Part shown: one piece after another, positions 52,432 through 60,703 of the stretch
Position numbering within the stretch: position 1 is the stretch's first letter
How the letters are laid out: each line of letters starts with the position of its first letter
NCBI GenBank assembly: GCA_013298865.1
Contig: JAAFJL010000003.1
Span: forward strand, 19,955-83,954
Direction of reading: 5' to 3'
DNA from: Cytophagales bacterium
Lineage (GTDB): Bacteria > Bacteroidota > Bacteroidia > Cytophagales > Spirosomataceae
DNA: 64,000 nucleotides
Position numbers and translations under genes: made by a program
Notes under the pieces: model-generated
The model's database searches: none
What the model was told of the DNA's origin: nothing
Seen by the model: only the letters and a program-made list of their open reading frames with translations

Positions 52432-53877
52432 CTAAGAATTTTTACGAACTATTGCCAAACCAATAAAAGTAAGTAATCCGTTAAGAATTAGTTTCTCGAA
52501 ACCAAATTTATAACCCCCAAACCAACTTTCTGAATTACTGGCAATGATAAAAGTTAACAATGGTGCTACTACACAAATGAGAGGTACTAATTTGTCTTTT
52601 ACGGGAGTTTTCAAGAATAAACCATAAGCAAAAAGCCCCAATAAAGGACCATAAGTATAACCCGCAATATCAAAAACCACAGAGATAATCGACTGATTAC
52701 TAAAGGCTTTGAAAATTAAAATTACAATAAAAAACAGAGCAGAAAAACCCAAATGAACATTATGTTTAATTTTGTTTCGTTTGGATTCTTCTAATTTTTC
52801 AACATTCATAAAGTCAATACAAAATGAAGTTGTTAGAGCTGTCAGTGCAGAATCCGAACTGGCATAAGTAGCGGCTGTGATTCCTAACAAAAAAGTTACG
52901 GCAGCAATAATTCCAAAGTTTCCACCCAAAGCCAACATCGGATATAATTGGTCAGATTTTGCTGGTAAAGCAATTCCCATTTGGTCAGTATAAATGTATA
53001 AAAGTGAGCCTAAACTAATGAACATTAAAGTCGCAATGGCAAAGGTTACACAAAACCAGAACATATTCTTTTGGGCTTCGCCGAGGTTTTTGCAAGTAAG
53101 ATTTTTTTGCATTAAATCTTGGTCTAAACCTGTCATGACTATGGCGATAAATATTCCAGAAAAGAAATCCTTGGCAAAATGATGCTTGTAGGAAAAGTCA
53201 TCAAAAAAGAACATTTTAGCATATTTGCTACTCGAAATTGTATTGGGCAAATCGGATAAATTGATATTTAATTTATTGGTAATCAGGATGATGGTTAAAA
53301 TTAAAGCCGTTAGCAAGAAAAAAGTTTGAAGTGTATCCGTAACAATAATAGTTTTTACTCCTCCTTTGTATGTGTAAATCCAAATCAATCCAATGGTGAT
53401 AATTGAAGTAAGCCAGAAAGGAACATTTAGTTGGTCGAAAATAGCTAATTGCAACACCTGCACCGCCAAAAATAACCTTGCCGCCGAGCCTAAAGTTCGT
53501 GCTAAAAGGAAAAATCCTGCCCCTGTTTTGTAAGACCAAAACCCAAAACGTTTTTCAAGATAGGTATAAATTGAAATGAGATTCAGTTTATAGTAAAGTG
53601 GAAGCAGAACCGTTGCAATGATAAAATATCCGACTAAATTCCCCAAAATAATTTGATAATAAGAGAATGAATCCTTGCCAACTGCCCCAGGAACTGATAT
53701 AAATGTTACGCCCGAAATAGAAGTTCCAATCATTCCAAAAGCCACTAAATACCAAGGCGATTGTTTGTTTGCAGTGAAAAAAGTATTAGTATCAGCTCCT
53801 CTCGACGTATATTGAGCTACCAAAATGAGCATTAAAAAGTAGGCAGCCAGAATGCCCATTGCTAAACTTGTTGACAT
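52432..53877 (-). CDS. Sodium:solute symporter family transporter
   Basis: A 481-residue membrane protein with about 13 helices. SSS-family segments: GMIGTSISGVTFISVPGAVG near helix 2, YTYLEKRFGFWSYKTGAGFF, and the helix-8/9 region GITAATYASSDSALTALTTS, which contains sodium-site serine/threonines (SSD-A-LT). It takes up a solute driven by sodium; the substrate is not identifiable. Divergent from clpS across a region with an inverted repeat. Confidence 0.92.
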   Translation of the reverse strand: MSTSLAMGILAAYFLMLILVAQYTSRGADTNTFFTANKQSPWYLVAFGMIGTSISGVTFISVPGAVGKDSFSYYQIILGNLVGYFIIATVLLPLYYKLNLISIYTYLEKRFGFWSYKTGAGFFLLARTLGSAARLFLAVQVLQLAIFDQLNVPFWLTSIITIGLIWIYTYKGGVKTIIVTDTLQTFFLLTALILTIILITNKLNINLSDLPNTISSSKYAKMFFFDDFSYKHHFAKDFFSGIFIAIVMTGLDQDLMQKNLTCKNLGEAQKNMFWFCVTFAIATLMFISLGSLLYIYTDQMGIALPAKSDQLYPMLALGGNFGIIAAVTFLLGITAATYASSDSALTALTTSFCIDFMNVEKLEESKRNKIKHNVHLGFSALFFIVILIFKAFSNQSIISVVFDIAGYTYGPLLGLFAYGLFLKTPVKDKLVPLICVVAPLLTFIIASNSESWFGGYKFGFEKLILNGLLTFIGLAIVRKNS

Positions 53878-53978
53878 ATTTTTGTGTTGATAAATGTGGT
53901 ATCGCTATTGGTCTAAAGCCAATTATATTCCAAGATTCAATAAAAAAATTAAATTTGCTAATAGAGTTTACAATTATT

Positions 53979-54011
53979 TTATGGAAAAAAATATTTACTT
54001 TTATTCCATAA
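53979..54011. promoter_or_regulatory. Inverted repeat TTATGGAA-N17-TTCCATAA, candidate operator
   Basis: Perfect 8-bp arms in the 160-bp space between the symporter (minus) and clpS (plus), 26 bp before the clpS ATG. No regulator gene is adjacent. Confidence 0.55.
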
Positions 54012-54037
54012 AGCATTAAAGATTAAAAAATTGATTT

Positions 54038-54325
54038 ATGAAACCTTTTGAATTACCCGAAATAGATACATACACGGATGTCCTGGAGCAGGTCATTGAC
54101 ACAGAACAGCATGATTTGATGGTATTTAATGATGAAATAAATACTTTTGATTTTGTCATTGATACGCTCGTAGAAGTATGCGGACATACGCCTGAACAAG
54201 CAGAACAATGCGTTTTGCTGATTCACTATAAAGGAAAGTGTTCGGTGAAAAAAGGCTCATTTGAAGAGCTTGCTCCGATGCGAAATGATATTTGTCGCAG
54301 AGGAATTGCCTCTGAGGTTGTGTAA
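54038..54325 (+). CDS. clpS: ClpS family N-end-rule adaptor
   Basis: A 95-residue protein with the ClpS fold pattern: LMVFNDEINTFDFVIDTLVE (conserved Asn-Asp-x3-T), GHTPEQAEQCVLLIHYKGKC (His), and GSFEELAPMRNDI. It delivers N-degron substrates to Clp ATPases; ClpC is encoded at 36834. Followed by recR after 29 bp. Confidence 0.9.
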   Translation: MKPFELPEIDTYTDVLEQVIDTEQHDLMVFNDEINTFDFVIDTLVEVCGHTPEQAEQCVLLIHYKGKCSVKKGSFEELAPMRNDICRRGIASEVV

Positions 54326-54354
54326 ACTATTTCTTCTAAAAAACTTCTTCTTCA

Positions 54355-54972
54355 TTGAATTACCCTTCTAAATTAATAGAAAATGCTGTTGAGGAAATAG
54401 CAAAATTGCCAGGAATTGGTAAGAAATCTGCCCTCAGAATGACTTTGCACTTGCTAAAACGTGATGAAAGACAAACTTTAGCTTTGGCAGAAGCATTGAT
54501 TAATGTTCGTACCAAAATCCAGCATTGTAAGCAGTGTTTCAATATTTCTGATAGCGATTTTTGTAATATTTGTACCAGCCCTAAGCGTGACCCCGCAATT
54601 TTAATTGTAGTAGAAGATACCAGAGATGTATTGGCAATTGAAAATACGGCACAATTCAGGGGATTATACCACGTTTTAGGTGGTGTGATTTCTCCATTAG
54701 AAGGAATTGGTCCTTCTGATTTGAAAATTGAAGCATTGCTACAAAGGATTGCGGATAAAAAAGATACCGAAGATGAAATCAAGGAAGTAATCTTGGGGTT
54801 AAGTCCAACGATGGAAGGTGACACTACTGCTTTTTATATCACAAAAAGATTAAAATTATTAGGACTGAAAATCACTACCATTGCTCGTGGTATTCCGATT
54901 GGTGGAAACTTGGAATACGCCGATGAAATTACATTGGGTAGAAGTATCGTGAGTAGAGTAAGTTATGAGTAG
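54355..54972 (+). CDS. recR: Recombination mediator protein RecR
   Basis: A 205-residue protein with helix-hairpin-helix (KLPGIGKKSALRMTLHLL), C4 zinc finger (CKQCFNISDSDFCNIC), Toprim (LIVVEDTRDVLAIENT) and C-terminal Walker-like ARGIPIGGNLEYADEITLGR. Starts at TTG 54355, giving the usual N-terminus NYPSKLIENA; no ATG is available. Acts with RecO in RecF-pathway repair. Probably co-transcribed with clpS. Confidence 0.95.
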   Translation: MNYPSKLIENAVEEIAKLPGIGKKSALRMTLHLLKRDERQTLALAEALINVRTKIQHCKQCFNISDSDFCNICTSPKRDPAILIVVEDTRDVLAIENTAQFRGLYHVLGGVISPLEGIGPSDLKIEALLQRIADKKDTEDEIKEVILGLSPTMEGDTTAFYITKRLKLLGLKITTIARGIPIGGNLEYADEITLGRSIVSRVSYE

Positions 54973-54973
54973 A

Positions 54974-55056
54974 TTGTCGTTGCTCGATTTTTCGATGTTC
55001 GTTGCTTGATTTTCATTGCTCGATTTTTCGATAATCGAACATCGACCTGCGAACAT
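54974..55056. repeat. Heptamer array of the NNTCGNN type
   Basis: TTGTCG, TTGCTCG, ATTTTTCG, ATGTTCG, TTGCTTG, ATTTTCA, TTGCTCG, ATTTTTCG and ATAATCG: a 7-nt step with occasional 8. It is the complement class of the CGAA arrays at 24957, 59213 and 62084 and begins 1-2 nt after the recR stop. Confidence 0.82.
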
Positions 55057-55107
55057 CATTTCTCGCTTTTTTGTATTAGTAAAATCAAAAATTATCTATT
55101 TTAAAGT

Positions 55108-55138
55108 GCTAAAAGCCAAAAGCTGATAGCCAAAAGCA
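55108..55138. repeat. Short heptamer array GCCAAAA
   Basis: GCTAAAA, GCCAAAA, GCTGATA, GCCAAAA, GC: four units with exact 7-nt step, ending 8 nt before the ATG of the superoxide dismutase gene. Confidence 0.8.
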
Positions 55139-55145
55139 AAATATC

Positions 55146-55889
55146 ATGAACCGTAAAAACTTTCTTCAAAAAAGTATATTCTCAGTATTGGCGTTCTCAA
55201 GTTTTAAGGGATTTTCTTTTAAATCAAGCTACAATGATTCATTAAAGAAAATGACATTGAATGAGGTTTTAGCAGAAACTACCCCATATACCTTGGCTGC
55301 TTTGCCTTATGGTGTAGATGCCCTTGAACCCCATATTGATAAAATGACCATGGAAATCCATCATGGTCGTCATCATAAAGCGTACGTTGATAATTTGAAT
55401 AAAGCCCTTTTGGATAAGCCAGAAGCAAAAATGACTTTGGACGAATTAATTAAAAATGCAGGTAAAATGCTCCCTATGGTGCGTAACAATGCAGGTGGGC
55501 ACTGGAATCATACTTTTTTCTGGTCTATCATGGCTCCGAAAGCAGGAGGAATGCCAACTGGAAATGTTGCCGCACAAATTACCAAACAGTTTGGAACTTT
55601 AGACAAATTCAAGGAAGAATTTACAAAAGCAGCTACTTCAAGATTTGGTTCTGGTTGGGCTTGGTTAACGGTTGAAAAAGGCGGTAATCTTACCGTAAGT
55701 TCAACAGCAAACCAAGACAATCCGATGATGGATGTTGCTGAGAAAAAAGGTATGCCAATTTTAGGATTAGATGTCTGGGAACACGCTTACTATTTGAAAT
55801 ACCAAAACAAAAGAGCAGATTACGTTACTGCATTTTGGAATTTAGTCAATTGGACTAAAGTAGAAGAATTATACAATGCCTCAAAATAA
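55146..55889 (+). CDS. Exported Fe/Mn superoxide dismutase
   Basis: A 247-residue protein; the conserved enzyme spans about 45-247. Metal ligands: first His in MEIHHGRHHKAYVD, second in NNAGGHWNHTFFW, Asp and His in LDVWEHAYYLKYQ. The first ~40 residues (MNRKNFLQKSIFSVLAFSSF) look like a signal, with an RK-FLQ start recalling Tat signals of Bacteroidota, so the enzyme is probably periplasmic. Metal preference is not certain from the sequence. Confidence 0.92.
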   Translation: MNRKNFLQKSIFSVLAFSSFKGFSFKSSYNDSLKKMTLNEVLAETTPYTLAALPYGVDALEPHIDKMTMEIHHGRHHKAYVDNLNKALLDKPEAKMTLDELIKNAGKMLPMVRNNAGGHWNHTFFWSIMAPKAGGMPTGNVAAQITKQFGTLDKFKEEFTKAATSRFGSGWAWLTVEKGGNLTVSSTANQDNPMMDVAEKKGMPILGLDVWEHAYYLKYQNKRADYVTAFWNLVNWTKVEELYNASK

Positions 55890-55896
55890 TTGTAGA

Positions 55897-55937
55897 GTTT
55901 TGAATTGTAGAATTGTTGAGATTGTACAATTCAAAAC
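55897..55937 (+). terminator. Hairpin after the superoxide dismutase gene
   Basis: Perfect 13-bp arms GTTTTGAATTGTA (55897-55909) and TACAATTCAAAAC (55925-55937), 8 nt after the stop; no strong T-run. The region also shows a 7-nt step (TTGTAGA, GTTTTGA, ATTGTAG, AATTGTT). Confidence 0.6.
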
Positions 55938-55969
55938 TTCATCATAAATAAAAAACAACCTCATCAATC

Positions 55970-56947
55970 ATGACTAATGATACGCTTTTAGATGCTATTC
56001 CATCGCTGGATTTAGCTGATTTTACTTCAGGAGATGCTCAGAGAAAATCTCAATTTGTACAAGAATTAGGAAGAGCTTTTAATAATATTGGCTTTGTTGC
56101 GATTAAAAATCACGGTCTATCTGCGGATTTGACTAAGCATTTGTATGATACCATTCAAAGGTTTTTCTTTTCTCCTGATGAACTCAAGCAAAAATATGCA
56201 ATTCCAGGTGTAGCTGGACAACGGGGCTATATTGGTAAAGGAAAAGAAACTGCCAAAGGATTCAAAGTAGCTGATTTAAAGGAATTCTATCATGTTGGTC
56301 AGCCATTTAAAAACGATGGAGATTCAATTTGGTCTGAATATCCAGAGAATGTTTTTCCTTCTGAATTGCCTGAATTCGAGAACTTTACTGTGGAGGCTTA
56401 TGAAACTTTAGAAAAAGCAGGGAAAAATCTTCTACGTGCAATTGCCATTTATTTAGGACTGGAAGAAACCTATTTTGAAGATAAGGTAAAGAATGGGAAT
56501 TCTATTCTTAGAGCGATTCATTACTTTCCGATTCCAAATCCAAATGAAGTTCCAGATGGAGCTGTACGTGCAGCAGCACATGGAGATATTAATTTAATAA
56601 CTCTTTTGATGGGAGCTTCGGCAGAAGGTTTGGAAGTCTTACGACGTGACGGAGTTTGGATTCCGATAACAGCTTTACCAGACCAAGTAATTGTAAACGT
56701 TGGTGATATGCTCGACCGTCTGACAAACCATAAATTGAAATCTACGATTCATAGAGTGGTAAACCCTCCAAGAGAAAAATTAGGTACATCTCGTTTTTCA
56801 ATTCCATTTTTCATGCACCCACGTTCAGAAATGAATTTAACTTGTTTAGATTCTTGTGTGGATGCTCAGAACCCAAGAATGTACGTAAATATGACCGCAG
56901 GAGAGTTTTTGGATGAAAGATTGATTGAGTTGGGCTTGAAGAAATAG
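55970..56947 (+). CDS. 2-oxoglutarate/Fe(II)-dependent oxygenase, isopenicillin N synthase-like
   Basis: A 325-residue protein. N-terminal DIOX_N (PSLDLADFTSGD, IGFVAIKNHGLSADL). The iron ligands are His-x-Asp in AAHGDINLITLL and the distal His in LKSTIHRVVNP; the cosubstrate Arg-x-Ser is in SRFSIPFFMHP. Its substrate cannot be named. Unlike Ile/isopenicillin enzymes of fungi it lies alone, 80 bp downstream of the dismutase. Confidence 0.9.
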   Translation: MTNDTLLDAIPSLDLADFTSGDAQRKSQFVQELGRAFNNIGFVAIKNHGLSADLTKHLYDTIQRFFFSPDELKQKYAIPGVAGQRGYIGKGKETAKGFKVADLKEFYHVGQPFKNDGDSIWSEYPENVFPSELPEFENFTVEAYETLEKAGKNLLRAIAIYLGLEETYFEDKVKNGNSILRAIHYFPIPNPNEVPDGAVRAAAHGDINLITLLMGASAEGLEVLRRDGVWIPITALPDQVIVNVGDMLDRLTNHKLKSTIHRVVNPPREKLGTSRFSIPFFMHPRSEMNLTCLDSCVDAQNPRMYVNMTAGEFLDERLIELGLKK

Positions 56948-56962
56948 AAGAATTATTAATAT

Positions 56963-57076
56963 ATGATGACTATAACCATGACTGAAAAACAAAGATTTTC
57001 TCAGATAGAAATGAAATCTGATATGTCGGAAGTAAAAAATACATTAGGACTTATTTTACAAAAATTAGATAAATAA
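56963..57076 (+). CDS. Possible 37-residue helical peptide gene
   Basis: ATG 56963 to TAA 57076, starting 15 bp after the oxygenase stop. Product MMTITMTEKQRFSQIEMKSD... ends NTLGLILQKLDK and has heptad-like hydrophobic spacing (I, M, V, L, I, L). No family is recognised. It may be a real small protein or the end of a lost gene. Codon use is compatible with the neighbours. Confidence 0.35.
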   Translation: MMTITMTEKQRFSQIEMKSDMSEVKNTLGLILQKLDK

Positions 57077-57161
57077 TAGATGACTCCTTCTTTATGTTTT
57101 GGGGAAGGAGTTATTTTTTCTACAAAAATCTCAATTTACCTCCTAAAATATCCATTAGTTC

Positions 57162-58328
57162 ATGAAAAAAATCAGAAAAATCATTTTTTTGAAAGACATT
57201 CTGATTTTGGCTTTTACCGCTTTCGGAGGGCCACAAGTACATTTGGCTATGTTCTTAGAAATTTTAGTCAAGAAACATAACTATCTTACTGAAGAAGAAC
57301 TGCTTGAATTACAGGCACTTTGCTCGATTCTCCCTGGACCAACTTCCACTCAAACGCTTACAGCTTTAGGTTTCAAAATTGGTGGACCTGTGTTTGCCTA
57401 TCTTACATTAATTGTTTGGATTACACCCGCAGTTGCCATCATGACGGCTGCTGCTTTTGGTATGACTTATCTTCGAGATCGTTCAATTATTCGTTTTATT
57501 CAACCAATTGGAGTTGCTCTAATCATTCAGGCGGGCTTTGTTATTGGGAAAAAAGTGATTAAAAATAAATTAGGAATCGGATTGATGATTCTTTCTGCTG
57601 CATTTTCCTTCTATTTTCAGTCGCCTTATGTTTGCCCGATTGCTTTGATTGTCGGCGGAATTGTTACTGCTCGGAATTATAAAGAATACACTCCGCAACC
57701 CAAGCATAAAATGATAATTCCTTGGGCAAATTTTAACCTATTTTGGATATTTTTGATTTTTTTGGCTGTTCTCGGTCATTTCACGGACTATCTTCCTGTT
57801 CGTTTATTTGAGAATTTTTATCGAAATGGTAGTCTCGTTTTTGGTGGTGGACAAGTACTCGCTCCAATGCTATTTACTGAATTTGTAGAATTTAAGCAAC
57901 TGATTAGACAAGATGACTTCCTGACAGGTATGGCACTGTCTCAAGCATTACCTGGACCTGTGTTTGCACTTACGTCTTATATTGGTACGTTGGCACTAAA
58001 AGGAACTTCATTTTGGGAACAATTGCTGGGGAGTGCCGTTGGAGCAATGGGAATATTTTTGCCTGGTACTTTTTTGATATTTTTTGTCTATCGAATCTGG
58101 GGACAGCTCAAACAGTTTAGAGCAATTAGGGCATCTTTAGAAGGAATTAATGCCACTTCTACGGGGCTGACATTAGCGGCAGCTTTTACATTTTTAGTTC
58201 CAATGGTTTCAGAAACCGACTGGGTTTCACTATTGGTAGTAATAGCAGTTTTTTGTTTAGCTCAATTCACGAAAATTTCTCCATTTTTTATCTTTTTGGG
58301 AGGCTTGATTTTAGGATTCATTTTTTAA
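57162..58328 (+). CDS. chrA: Chromate transporter, ChrA family
   Basis: A 388-residue membrane protein with two homologous halves. Half one: LAFTAFGGPQVHLAMFLEIL and LCSILPGPTSTQTLTALGFK. Half two: LVFGGGQVLAPMLFTEFVEF and LSQALPGPVFALTSYIGTLA. The paired FGG and PGP motifs define the CHR family, which exports chromate or related anions. An AT-rich inverted repeat follows. Confidence 0.93.
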   Translation: MKKIRKIIFLKDILILAFTAFGGPQVHLAMFLEILVKKHNYLTEEELLELQALCSILPGPTSTQTLTALGFKIGGPVFAYLTLIVWITPAVAIMTAAAFGMTYLRDRSIIRFIQPIGVALIIQAGFVIGKKVIKNKLGIGLMILSAAFSFYFQSPYVCPIALIVGGIVTARNYKEYTPQPKHKMIIPWANFNLFWIFLIFLAVLGHFTDYLPVRLFENFYRNGSLVFGGGQVLAPMLFTEFVEFKQLIRQDDFLTGMALSQALPGPVFALTSYIGTLALKGTSFWEQLLGSAVGAMGIFLPGTFLIFFVYRIWGQLKQFRAIRASLEGINATSTGLTLAAAFTFLVPMVSETDWVSLLVVIAVFCLAQFTKISPFFIFLGGLILGFIF

Positions 58329-58336
58329 AAGTCTTT

Positions 58337-58382
58337 TTTATTTTACAAAATGTATGAAATATTTGTCATTTTGTAAAATAAA
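58337..58382. promoter_or_regulatory. 16-bp inverted repeat between chrA and the membrane/HTH pair
   Basis: TTTATTTTACAAAATG (58337-58352) and CATTTTGTAAAATAAA (58367-58382), perfect, loop 14 nt. It could terminate chrA. Its TTTTACAAAATN/NATTTTGTAAAA form also suits an operator, 48 bp before the next ATG. Confidence 0.65.
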
Positions 58383-58429
58383 ACGTACTATTGTTTCGTA
58401 TTTAATATGAACTTTAAAACACAATAGAA

Positions 58430-58918
58430 ATGAAAAACAGATTTCTTTTTCCGAAAAACTATAAAACAATTGGTTTTGTAGTAGCAATTCCTGCAATTGT
58501 TTTGGGCTATTTTTGTATGCACCAAAATTTTCAGTTTCAGTTTTTGCACATCAATTTACCTTTTATGCTTTCTGGTGACTTCTCAGATAAAAAAGTACTT
58601 TTTGATGATATAAATTTGACCAATACCATAGTAATCACCCTAACAATTATTGGCTTGTTAATGATAGCATTCTCAAAAGAAAAAATTGAAGATGAATATG
58701 TTGCACAAATTAGATTGGAATCTCTTCAATGGGCATTTTATTGTAATTTTATCTTACTGATACTTATCACATTTTTGGTTTATGGTATTGATTATTTTTC
58801 AGTTACCGTTTACAATATGTTTACGCCTTTGGTGATTTTTATTCTGAGATTCAATTATATTTTACACATAAAACCGAGTTTTGAAAAAAGCCCAGAAAGG
58901 AGTTTGCATGAACAATAA
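58430..58918 (+). CDS. Membrane protein paired with an HTH regulator
   Basis: A 162-residue protein with four hydrophobic segments (about 15-33, 63-80, 101-122 and 125-145). I recognise no family name. It overlaps the following HTH gene by 11 nt. This arrangement (small membrane protein plus YozG-like regulator) is common in bacteria. Confidence 0.7.
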   Translation: MKNRFLFPKNYKTIGFVVAIPAIVLGYFCMHQNFQFQFLHINLPFMLSGDFSDKKVLFDDINLTNTIVITLTIIGLLMIAFSKEKIEDEYVAQIRLESLQWAFYCNFILLILITFLVYGIDYFSVTVYNMFTPLVIFILRFNYILHIKPSFEKSPERSLHEQ

Positions 58919-59108
58919 AATTAGAATTGAGAGAGCTATAAAGGACATTACGCAAGCAGATTTAGCGGAGGCAGTAGGAGTAAGCCGCCAAACAATTAAC
59001 GCTATGGAAAGTAACAAATACGTACCTTCCGCAGTTTTGGCGATGAAAATTGCAAGATATTTTGGAAAGAATTTTGAAGAAATTTTTACGCTGACGGAGG
59101 AGGATTGA
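58908..59108 (+). CDS. Small XRE-family HTH regulator
   Basis: 66 residues from ATG 58908; MNNKIRIERAIKDITQADLAEAVGVSRQTINAMESNKYVPSAVLAMKIARYF is a complete Cro/C1-type helix-turn-helix (QADLAEAVGVSRQTINAMES). The sequence AAAGGAG lies 7-8 nt before the ATG, an unusually good Shine-Dalgarno for this organism group. The longer frame from 58881 is unlikely. Confidence 0.9.
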   Translation: MNNKIRIERAIKDITQADLAEAVGVSRQTINAMESNKYVPSAVLAMKIARYFGKNFEEIFTLTEED

Positions 59109-59169
59109 GGTTTTCGATGTTTGTTATTTGGTTGTGAATTTACCAAAATCCTTTTGCAATTACCAATAT

Positions 59170-59208
59170 AAAAAAAGTCCATTCCTTCACCAGAAATGGA
59201 CTTTTTTT
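59170..59208. terminator. Bidirectional terminator
   Basis: AAAAAAAGTCCATT (59170-59183) and AATGGACTTTTTTT (59195-59208), perfect, between the HTH gene (plus) and the OmpA gene (minus). Confidence 0.9.
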
Positions 59209-59212
59209 GCCC

Positions 59213-59236
59213 GAAAATCGAATAACGAAAATCGAA
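59213..59236. repeat. Short heptamer array ATCGAAN
   Basis: CGAAA, ATCGAAT, AACGAAA, ATCGAAA with a 7-nt step, between the terminator and the OmpA gene stop. Same class as 24957-25026. Confidence 0.75.
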
Positions 59237-59238
59237 AC

Positions 59239-60624
59239 CTACAATTTCAAAACTACAAACTCGACTCTTCTATTTACTTTTCTTTCTTCGTCAGTTCCTT
59301 TCAAAACAATCGGTTTTGTGCTGCCATATCCTACTGTTTGAATACGTGCCGTAGGAATTCCTTTTTTAGCGAGATATTCTCTACAAGCGTTTACTCGGTC
59401 TTCTGATAGTTCTTGATTTGCTTCAGGGTCGCCAATGATGTCGGTATGTCCTTCCAAACGAATTTCCATTGTAGGGTTATCTTCCATCATGGTTTGTAAC
59501 TTATTTAATTCCGAGTAAGAAGCAGGTAAAAGGTCAGATTTTGATGCCTCAAAATAGATATTTTTCAAGGTAATTTTATCTCCAACCGCTAAGGGAACTA
59601 AATAAATATCTTTGCTAACTTTCTGACCACCAGATGCTTTACTCAAATCCAAAACATCATTGGCAGAAATATATCCTTTTGCATGAGAAACGTAAGTATA
59701 AACTTGTCCTTTCGGCAAAGACATTCTGTACAGACCCGTTGATGCAAAACTTTGGACAGAATCAACAACATTGATGCTGCTCGAAAGTTTGAAATTAATA
59801 GTTGCTGAAATTGGACGATTAGTTTTTGAATCTCTTACAATTCCTGAAACGTTGACCAAAGTTACTGCTGGTGGCGTTGGTGTTGACTCGGGTTTTGGTG
59901 TATCAACTTCACCTACTTTTCCAGATTTTTTAGGCGTTTTTGTTCCAGTTGAACCTGTTCCAGTTGATGATGGAATTGTACTACTTGGGGGTCTCGAAGG
60001 TGCTGGGCTTGGCTGACTTTGTGGCTGCGGATTTGCTGGCGGAATATACACATTATCCGCAGGGTTAGCTACGTGCAAACCGTAGATATTCCAGCAAATT
60101 AGTTTGTCATAATCATTGCATTCAAACAAATCAAAATCTTCCAGACCTTTATCTAATCTGTCGAAATAAACTACAAAATTGATGACATCACCAGGGTAAG
60201 TTTTACGACGATTCGTTCTGGGTCCATTAGGATCAATTGATTCCTGTGGAATTCCTTCAACTTTTACAAAATTGAATTCTCTTGCACCCTCTGCCGCAAT
60301 CAATCTACCTTTTGGGTGAAATGCAATATCGCCAGTAGATTCCAACTGCCCGTTTCTATTGTATTGTTTTTGCCCATTGTCCGTATAAGTCATATACAAA
60401 ATTGTATAACGGTCTGTTAATCTGATACTTGCGACAGATACTCGATTGTCAGCCGCTCTACCATTGGTGGGGTCGTTGCCACCATTCGGATTTGGCTGAG
60501 AAGTTCTTCCTCCACCACTTGGGCGTTGTGTACCACCACCAGAATTGCCTCCTTGTGGAAACATACTTGGGTCGCAGCTTTGTAATAAAAATGCTGATGC
60601 GAGGAGAATGAGTGCTTTTTTCAT
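59239..60624 (-). CDS. OmpA family lipoprotein
   Basis: A 461-residue protein with lipobox LLQSC (Cys about residue 16). A Gly/Pro/Ser-rich linker (about 25-60) and a second one (about 195-255) flank a DUF4384-like sensor region (about 60-190, SIRLTDRYTILYMTYTDNGQ). A carboxypeptidase-regulatory-like fold (about 257-345, SGIVRDSKTNRPISATINFK) precedes the C-terminal OmpA peptidoglycan-binding domain (IYFEASKSDLLPASYSELNK, LEGHTDIIGD, SEDRVNACREYLAKKGI, NRRVEFVVL). It links the outer membrane to the cell wall. Confidence 0.93.
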   Translation of the reverse strand: MKKALILLASAFLLQSCDPSMFPQGGNSGGGTQRPSGGGRTSQPNPNGGNDPTNGRAADNRVSVASIRLTDRYTILYMTYTDNGQKQYNRNGQLESTGDIAFHPKGRLIAAEGAREFNFVKVEGIPQESIDPNGPRTNRRKTYPGDVINFVVYFDRLDKGLEDFDLFECNDYDKLICWNIYGLHVANPADNVYIPPANPQPQSQPSPAPSRPPSSTIPSSTGTGSTGTKTPKKSGKVGEVDTPKPESTPTPPAVTLVNVSGIVRDSKTNRPISATINFKLSSSINVVDSVQSFASTGLYRMSLPKGQVYTYVSHAKGYISANDVLDLSKASGGQKVSKDIYLVPLAVGDKITLKNIYFEASKSDLLPASYSELNKLQTMMEDNPTMEIRLEGHTDIIGDPEANQELSEDRVNACREYLAKKGIPTARIQTVGYGSTKPIVLKGTDEERKVNRRVEFVVLKL

Positions 60625-60703
60625 ATTCTTGTGGAAAAGATATTTTATTTCTGTAACGGAAAATTACAAGAAAGTAACGGAATTTTAACAAGACATTAAC
60701 ATT

